A stretch of DNA of 64,000 nucleotides. Source: Amycolatopsis tolypomycina. Its GTDB lineage: Bacteria > Actinomycetota > Actinomycetes > Mycobacteriales > Pseudonocardiaceae. The stretch lies in contig NZ_FNSO01000004.1 in assembly GCF_900105945.1 (NCBI RefSeq), positions 4,774,001 through 4,838,000 of the forward strand, read 5' to 3'. A program made the translations under genes and the position numbers. The notes below the pieces were generated by a model. It searched no databases, was not told the DNA's origin, and saw nothing but the letters and a program-made list of their open reading frames with translations. Every line of letters starts with the position of its first letter. The stretch's first letter is position 1. Shown here one piece after another: positions 60,501-64,000 of the stretch.

Positions 60501-63500
60501 CAGGCCGTCGTCGAGCGCGCCCGCGGCGTGGACGACCGCCGTCAGCGGGTGCTCGGCGGGGATCCCGGCCAGCAGGGCGGCGAGCCGGCCGCGGTCGGCG
60601 ACGTCGCACGCGGCGACGGTCACCGACGCGCCGAGCCCGGCCAGCTCCGCGGTCAGTTCGCGCACGCCGGGGGCGGCCGGGCCACGCCGTCCGGCCAGCA
60701 GCAGGTGCCGCGCACCCTGCCCGGCGAGGTGCCGGGCGACCAGGCTGCCGAGTGCGCCGGTGCCGCCGGTGACCAGCACCGTGCCCTCCGGCGACGGCCC
60801 GGCCGGCACGGTCAGCACGACCTTGCCGACGTGCTTGGCCTGGCTGACGAACCGGAACGCCTCGACCGCCCGCCGGATGTCCCATGTGGACAGTGGCAGC
60901 GGCCGGAGCGCACCGGCGGCGAACAGGTCGACCACGGCGCGGAGCATCTCCTGGATCCGCTCGGCGCCGGGCTCGGTGAGGTCGAACGTCCGGTAGGTCA
61001 CCCCGGCCGGGATCTCCGCGGCCGGGCGGACGTCCGTCTTGCCGAGCTCGACGAACCTGCCGCCGTCGCCCAGCAGGCCCAGCGACGCGTCGACGAACTC
61101 GCCGGCGAGCGAGTTCAGCACGACGTCGAACCCGGTGCCCGCGAACGCCGTCGCGAAGTCCAGGGTCCGCGACGAGGCGATGTGCGTGTCCGGCAGGCCG
61201 AGTCCGCGCAGGACGTCGTGCTTGGCCGGGCTCGCCGTGGCGTAGACGTCGGCGCCGAGGTGCCGCGCCAGCTGGATCGCCGCCATCCCGACCCCGCCGG
61301 CCCCGGCGTGCACGAGCACCTTCTCCCCGGCCCGCAGCCCGGCCAGGTCGCGCAGCCCGTACCAGGCCGTGAGGAACACGACGGGCACGGCCGCCGCCTC
61401 GGCGAACGTCCAGTCCGGCGGCACGCGCACCAGGTTTCGGCGGTCGGTGACGGCGAGCGGGCCGAAGGCGTGGTCGAGCAGGCCCAGCACCCGGTCGCCC
61501 GGCGCGAACCCCGTGACCCCCGGACCGGTCTCGGTGACGACGCCCGCGCCTTCGATGCCCAGCGGCGGGGCCTCACCCGGGTAGAGCCCGAGCGTGTTGA
61601 GCACGTCGCGGAAGTTGAGTCCCGCGGCCCGCACGGCGACCCGGACCTGGCCGGGGCCGGGCGGCTCGGCCGGGTGCGCGATCGGGGCGAGCCCGTCGAG
61701 TCGTCCCTTGTGGACGACGGCGAGCCGCCACGGTTCGTCCGGCAGGGTCAGGTCGTCGCCGGTGCTCGCCCGCTTCAGGCGCGGCACCAGCACTTCCCCG
61801 GCCCGGACGGCCACTTCGGGTTCGCCGGTGGCGATCGCGGCGGCGAGCCCGGCGGTGTCTTCGGGGCCGGCGTCGAGCAGCACGAACCGGCCGGGGTGCT
61901 CGGTCTGCGCCGACCGCACGAGCCCCCAGACGGCGGCCTGGTCCGGGTCGGTGACCGCGTTCCGGGTGCGCAGGACCAGCCGCGCGGCGGCGAACCGGTC
62001 GTCGGCCACCCAAGCCTGGCACAACGCGAGGGCGCGGGCCGGGTCCCCGGCCGGGACGACCACGGCCGCCGGCACCGGCTCGCCGGTCAGTTCCGCGAGG
62101 TCGCCGACCGGCACGACGTCCGGCCCGGTGACTTCCGGGGCAGTGACTTCCGGGGCGGTGACTTCCGGGGCGGGGACGCGGACCCAGTCCGGTTCGAGGA
62201 GGCCGTCGCGCGGCGCCGGAGCGGCCGGACGCAGGACGAGCGAATCCACCGTGGCCACCGGACGGCCCTCGGGGTCCGTGACGTGCAGCGACACGGCGTC
62301 CCCGGCAGCCGGGGTGAGGCGGACGCGGATGGCCGTTGGTCCCGGTGCGGTGACGGAAACCCCGCGCCAGGCGAACGGTACCGGGGTGCCGCCGTCGAGC
62401 CTGCCGGTGAACCCGAGCGCGTGCAACGCGCAGTCGAGCAACGCCGGGTGCAGCGTGCAGTTCCGGGCGTCGTCGCGGAGTTCCTCGGGCAGGACCGCCT
62501 CGGCGTAGACGTCTTCGCCGTGGCGCCAGGCGGCGGTGAGGCCGCGGAAGGCCGGTCCGTAGCCGTATCCCGCGTCGGCCAGCTGCTCGTAGAGCCGCTC
62601 GACGGCAATGGGTTCCGCGTCGGCGGGAAGCGGACGGCCGGAATCCGCCGGCGCACCGGGACCGGCGAGCCCGGTGGCGTGCCGGGTCCACTCGCCGTTC
62701 CGTCCGGAGTGGACGGTCAGCGGCCGGTGGCCGCCGTCGTCGGCCGCCCCGGCCCGGACCTGGATCTGGACCGATCCGTGGTCCGGCAGGACGAGCGGGG
62801 TCTCCAGGGTGAGTTCCCCGACGGTCGCGCAGCCCGCCGCGGCGGCGGCCTGCAGCGCCAGTTCGAGGAGGGCGGTGCCGGGCACCAGCGTCGTCCCGCC
62901 GATCGTGTGGTCACCGAGCCAGCCGGGAGCGGTCGCGGAGAGCGTGCCGGTGACCAGCGCGCCATCGCCGTCCGCCAGCCGGACGGCCGTTCCGGCCAGC
63001 GGGTGCCCGGACCGGTCCGGCGCCTGGCCGGGGGCCAGCCAGAAGCTGCGGTGCCGGAACGGGTAGGCGGGCAGGTCGGCGAGCCGGCCACCGGGGCACA
63101 GGCTCGCCAGGGCGACGTCGTGGCCCAGCACGTGCAGGCGGCCGGCGGCCTCGACGGCCGTGCGCGCGCCGGGGCGGTCGGCGCGCTGCGCCGGGACGAA
63201 GTCGATGGCGGGGTCGATCGCCGGGCCGAGCGCGGACAGCACCCCGTCGGGCCCGATCTCCAGGCACGTGGTGACGCCGTCGGCGCCGAGCCCCGCGACC
63301 GCGTCGGCGAACCGCACGGTGCCGAGCACGTGGCCGGCCCAGTACTCCGCCGTCGCCGGATCGCCGGCCGCGGCCGGCCACAGCGGGATGGCGGGCTCGG
63401 CGAATTCCAGCCCGGCCAGTACTTCGCGGAACCGCTCGACCATCGGGGCCATCAGCGGCGAATGGAACGCGTGCCCGCCGGGCAGGCGTTTCGTCCGGCG

Positions 63501-64000
63501 GCCCCGGGCGGCGAACTCCGCGGCGACGGCCTCGACGGCGGCCGCGTCCCCCGAGAGCACGACGGCGGCCGGGCCGTTGACCGCCGCGATCGCGGCCTCG
63601 CCGGTCAGCGCGGCACGGACTTCGGCTTCGCCCGCCTCGACCGCGATCATCGCGCCGGCGGCGGGCAGGTCCTGCATCAGCCGGCCGCGCGCCGCGACCA
63701 GCGTTCCCGCGTCCGCGAGTGACAGCACGCCGGCCACGTGCGCCGCCGCGATCTCCCCGACGGAGTGTCCGATGAGGACGTCCGGGCGCAGCCCCCACGA
63801 CTCGGCGAGCCGGTACAGCGCGACCTGCAGCGCGAACAGCGCCGGCTGCGCGAACTCCGTGCGGGCGAGCTCGTCGCCGTCGGCCACGACCGCCGGGTCG
63901 AGACCCGCCGCCGCGCAGGCGGCGTCGAAAGCCTCGGCGTACACCGGGAACTGCGCACGCAGGCCGCCGCCCATCCCGGCGTACTGGCTGCCCTGGCCGG
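54540..64000 (-). CDS. Type I polyketide synthase, partial; AT-DH-ER-KR-ACP then KS-AT-DH-(gutted KR)-ACP
   Basis: The 5' part lies beyond the window; the edge falls at the AT start (GQGSQYAGMG). First module: AT with GHSVGE and HAFH (malonyl, to about 63050); DH with HTIGGTTLVP (about 62900); ER (about 61680-60790, NADPH motif VHAGAGGVGMAAIQL, GLYPG); KR with TGGTGALG and LDD (60785-60230); ACP (Ser near 59892). Second module: KS (59720-58450, TACSSS near 59203); AT with GHSQGE but FASH at 57579-57590; DH where HALRETTLLP has Glu for the motif Gly (about 56940-56979); KR structural half, then no catalytic core but an Ala/Gly-rich repeat (55411-55812) and a short KR tail; ACP (Ser near 54883) and docking end. 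The second module should leave a ketone. Confidence 0.95.
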   Translation of the reverse strand, partial: GQGSQYAGMGGGLRAQFPVYAEAFDAACAAAGLDPAVVADGDELARTEFAQPALFALQVALYRLAESWGLRPDVLIGHSVGEIAAAHVAGVLSLADAGTLVAARGRLMQDLPAAGAMIAVEAGEAEVRAALTGEAAIAAVNGPAAVVLSGDAAAVEAVAAEFAARGRRTKRLPGGHAFHSPLMAPMVERFREVLAGLEFAEPAIPLWPAAAGDPATAEYWAGHVLGTVRFADAVAGLGADGVTTCLEIGPDGVLSALGPAIDPAIDFVPAQRADRPGARTAVEAAGRLHVLGHDVALASLCPGGRLADLPAYPFRHRSFWLAPGQAPDRSGHPLAGTAVRLADGDGALVTGTLSATAPGWLGDHTIGGTTLVPGTALLELALQAAAAAGCATVGELTLETPLVLPDHGSVQIQVRAGAADDGGHRPLTVHSGRNGEWTRHATGLAGPGAPADSGRPLPADAEPIAVERLYEQLADAGYGYGPAFRGLTAAWRHGEDVYAEAVLPEELRDDARNCTLHPALLDCALHALGFTGRLDGGTPVPFAWRGVSVTAPGPTAIRVRLTPAAGDAVSLHVTDPEGRPVATVDSLVLRPAAPAPRDGLLEPDWVRVPAPEVTAPEVTAPEVTGPDVVPVGDLAELTGEPVPAAVVVPAGDPARALALCQAWVADDRFAAARLVLRTRNAVTDPDQAAVWGLVRSAQTEHPGRFVLLDAGPEDTAGLAAAIATGEPEVAVRAGEVLVPRLKRASTGDDLTLPDEPWRLAVVHKGRLDGLAPIAHPAEPPGPGQVRVAVRAAGLNFRDVLNTLGLYPGEAPPLGIEGAGVVTETGPGVTGFAPGDRVLGLLDHAFGPLAVTDRRNLVRVPPDWTFAEAAAVPVVFLTAWYGLRDLAGLRAGEKVLVHAGAGGVGMAAIQLARHLGADVYATASPAKHDVLRGLGLPDTHIASSRTLDFATAFAGTGFDVVLNSLAGEFVDASLGLLGDGGRFVELGKTDVRPAAEIPAGVTYRTFDLTEPGAERIQEMLRAVVDLFAAGALRPLPLSTWDIRRAVEAFRFVSQAKHVGKVVLTVPAGPSPEGTVLVTGGTGALGSLVARHLAGQGARHLLLAGRRGPAAPGVRELTAELAGLGASVTVAACDVADRGRLAALLAGIPAEHPLTAVVHAAGALDDGLVAAMTPERLERVLRPKVAAAQHLDELTRGGDLAEFVLFSSASAFFGGAGQCNYTAANAALDALAARRRAAGLPAVSIAWGAWAHEGGMTGQLGAADHARLARAGLAALADERGLALFDAARRLGRPLVVAAELDIAALRRGGENVPPSLRGLAGATARRPEPGRARPEDVLDLVRDRVAAVLGHAGAAEVAPDRAFKDLGFDSLSSVELRNVLAAATGLRLPATVVFDQPTPEALAAYLRAELSGAAAAPVATVVTEAGDDPVAIVAMSCRLPGGVRSPEDLWRLVRDGADAVTGPPANRGWDLDALYHPDPERPGTTYARAGGFLHDADEFDPEFFGISPREALAMDPQQRLLLETAWEVFEAAGVDPGSVRGQRLGVFVGGASLGYGTDSREFPGELEGYRLTGSTTSVLSGRIAYTFGLEGPALTVDTACSSSLVALHLAVQVIRRGECSMALSGGAAIMANTDLFVELSRQRGLAPDGRCKPFAAAADGTAWGEGVGMLLLERLSDARRRGHEVLAVIRGSAVNSDGASNGLTAPNGPSQQRVIRAALADAGLSPSDVDAVEAHGTGTRLGDPIEAQALLATYGRDRTADHPLWLGSLKSNIGHAQSAAGVAAVIKMVLALRHGELPRTINLDEPTPHVDWSPGTVRLLTEHRAWPETSRAPRAAVSSFGISGTNAHLILEQAAEAPPAEPAGPAAEPMPLVLSARSDEALRARAGQIATVLAAEDLADVAHSLAALPRFEHRAVVVAAEALPALAEGRRDPAVVRGTAGTPGRTVFVFPGQGGQWAGMGVELLDSSPVFARRMRECDAALAEFTGWSVLDVLRGAPGAPSLDDVEVVQPALFAVMVSLAELWAAAGVRPDAVVGHSQGEIAAACVAGALSLADAARVIAMRSAISRVLIGRGSMAPVALGEEAAAELVAGWGDRLSIAAVNGPNSVAVAGDLGALHELVARCEAEGVRARLIPAAFASHSPAVEPLRAELLAAFAPVRPRTGEVAFYSTVTGGVLDGNELDAGYWYRNLRQPVRFDRAVRALAEQKHTTFVEIGPHPVLPAAIRELLDEPGAPAPVVTGTLRRGEGGLTQFVTSAAELHVRGVGVDWAGLRPGGRRIPLPAYPFQRQRFWLRSGTATADVSSAGVNPLGHPLLGAVVAVPGSEAVVFTGRITASAPAWLGEHALRETTLLPGTAVLELAFRAGEHLGCDRVEDLVLAAPVVLPGRGALQLRLVADEPDATGRHPFRVFTRPEGADTAWTQHAEGTLTAAGDVPAPRTGPWPPDGAEPLDLDGLHDVLADAGVHYGPAFRGAVRAWRHGDDVLAEVRLPEREAADAGRYGVHPALLDAALQPIGPGGLVSGPDLMPFAWSGVSLHAAGAAAARVRLHRTGADALAVELTDPAGSPVLSAESLTLRPVPAGPPGQVALFRLGWVPLPVLSGPPEGALRICDDPAEALEWVRTAGPGPVVVATRAAVAVSDAELPDPARATVWSAIRGLAEKRIVLADLDDSPDAENLAKAAAALGEPELAVRGGAVHVPRLERVQPSTAEPQPFTGTVVVVGEEIEAPGAAAGVVAGSGAAAGGPADAAGGAGPGEAAAGAAGAGEAAAGAADAAGSGAAAGGPADAAGGAGSGEAAAGAGEAAAGAAGAAGSGAAAGGPADAAGGAGSGEAAADAAGSGAAAGGPADAAGGAGSGEAAAAAAASGERAVGRAAADPGSPGWLRIASLADLPPLPSSGELILITGPADSPLAEALAAHRRALGHSTRTLTWGLPEAPPPERAPGDLVEAVRRVAVTGLVAAVLPASPSGAVPAVLRKLVRPAKRTAADRTWAQRLGALPAEDRPAAVLGVVREQIAAVLGLANPAHVRADRGLLQLGFDSLTAVELRTRLGELTGLRLPATLVFDHPTAADIAGHLTTLLVPDAGRPPADTEERDFRAALSALGYARLKEAGLVRTVLDLAAAPADDDRIDAMDVADLVRLALGDPADAPDER
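55411..55812 (-). repeat. In-frame Ala/Gly/Glu/Pro minisatellite inside the PKS gene
   Basis: Four near-identical copies of a core of about 54 bp, encoding GSGAAAGGPADAAGGAGSGE-like peptide, begin at 55441, 55519, 55627 and 55744. The spacings are 78, 108 and 117 bp, all multiples of three, filled with shorter GCN-type repeats (AAAGAAGAGE). The array occupies the place where the Rossmann core of a ketoreductase should be. The reading frame stays open throughout. Confidence 0.9.
62124..62173 (-). repeat. 15-bp tandem repeat in the DH-ER linker
   Basis: Three adjacent copies of a 15-bp unit around GTGACTTCCGGGGC encode APEVTAPEVTAPEVT in the inter-domain linker before the ER of the first module. 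This short in-frame repeat is likely tolerated because it lies between domains. Confidence 0.75.

Noticed and set aside
56358..63722. Very long open frame of 2454 codons on the plus strand opposite the PKS
   Set aside because: It is the antisense shadow of the PKS gene. It is rich in Arg, Gly, Pro, Val and Asp with no domain, as expected from GC-rich antisense frames.

Overview
The window is very GC-rich throughout (about 70% or more by eye), with strongly GC-biased third codon positions, many GTG and TTG starts, chained 4-bp start/stop overlaps, several Ser/Thr protein kinases and a large modular type I polyketide synthase (PKS). This points to a filamentous actinomycete. The style, including a recurrent CCACAGTGGA-type word, recalls Amycolatopsis or another Pseudonocardiaceae. 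The genus is inferred from general knowledge, not from a database search.

Layout. (1) 1-3486: the edge of an aromatic-catabolism operon with maleylacetate reductase (cut by the window start) and a phenol/resorcinol-type FAD monooxygenase, divergent from a LysR regulator. (2) 3600-13040: mixed genes. These are a small secreted protein, a Tat-exported purple-acid-phosphatase-like enzyme with a clear terminator, a small membrane protein, a TetR regulator with two matching operators facing an SDR/deazaflavin-reductase pair, a membrane Ser/Thr kinase, a membrane alpha/beta hydrolase and a flavin monooxygenase. (3) 13100-15480: a decayed island. Remnants of an expansin/RlpA-like gene and a thaumatin-like gene are broken by an ISAs1-type insertion sequence, a 196-bp MITE-like element with the same ends, and a run of 30 C. 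(4) 15485-19354: an SMP-30/gluconolactonase-like protein, a secreted discoidin plus GH64-like beta-1,3-glucanase, and a second membrane kinase. (5) 19436-28937: a tightly coupled minus-strand operon. It holds a polar-solute ABC importer (binding lipoprotein, permease, ATPase), a CapA-like protein, a class III CoA-transferase, two 2-hydroxyacyl-CoA dehydratase-like subunits and two secreted alpha/beta hydrolases. A PaaX-type regulator is divergent from it. (6) 30100-33542: gene remnants, a PadR regulator with palindromic operators facing an SGNH hydrolase, and an internally duplicated small protein. (7) 33654-38823: a three-gene overlapping cassette of a DUF7019-like protein, a kinase-TPR-WD40 protein and an FHA-kinase. 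(8) 38959-64000: three colinear PKS genes on the minus strand, read from right to left.

PKS logic, in biosynthetic order. The partial gene at the right edge carries AT(malonyl)-DH-ER-KR-ACP, then KS-AT(FASH motif)-DH(altered motif)-gutted KR-ACP. The middle gene carries KS-AT(malonyl)-KR(A-type)-ACP and KS-AT(methylmalonyl)-DH-KR(B-type)-ACP. The last gene carries KS-AT(malonyl)-DH-KR(B-type)-ACP-TE. If colinear, the carboxyl end of the product would be a 4-methyl-2,4-dienoyl unit, then a 7-hydroxyl, a branched C8, a retained C9 ketone and a fully reduced C11. It would be released by the TE as a macrolactone or an acid.

The most striking observation is the KR of the second module at the right edge. 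Its catalytic core is missing, and an in-frame Ala/Gly/Glu/Pro-rich minisatellite (about 55411-55812) sits in its place, flanked by recognisable KR structural and C-terminal remnants. Next in interest are the ABC/CoA-transferase/dehydratase-like operon without a visible activator ATPase, the DUF7019/kinase cassette, and the IS plus MITE pair that split a thaumatin-like gene.
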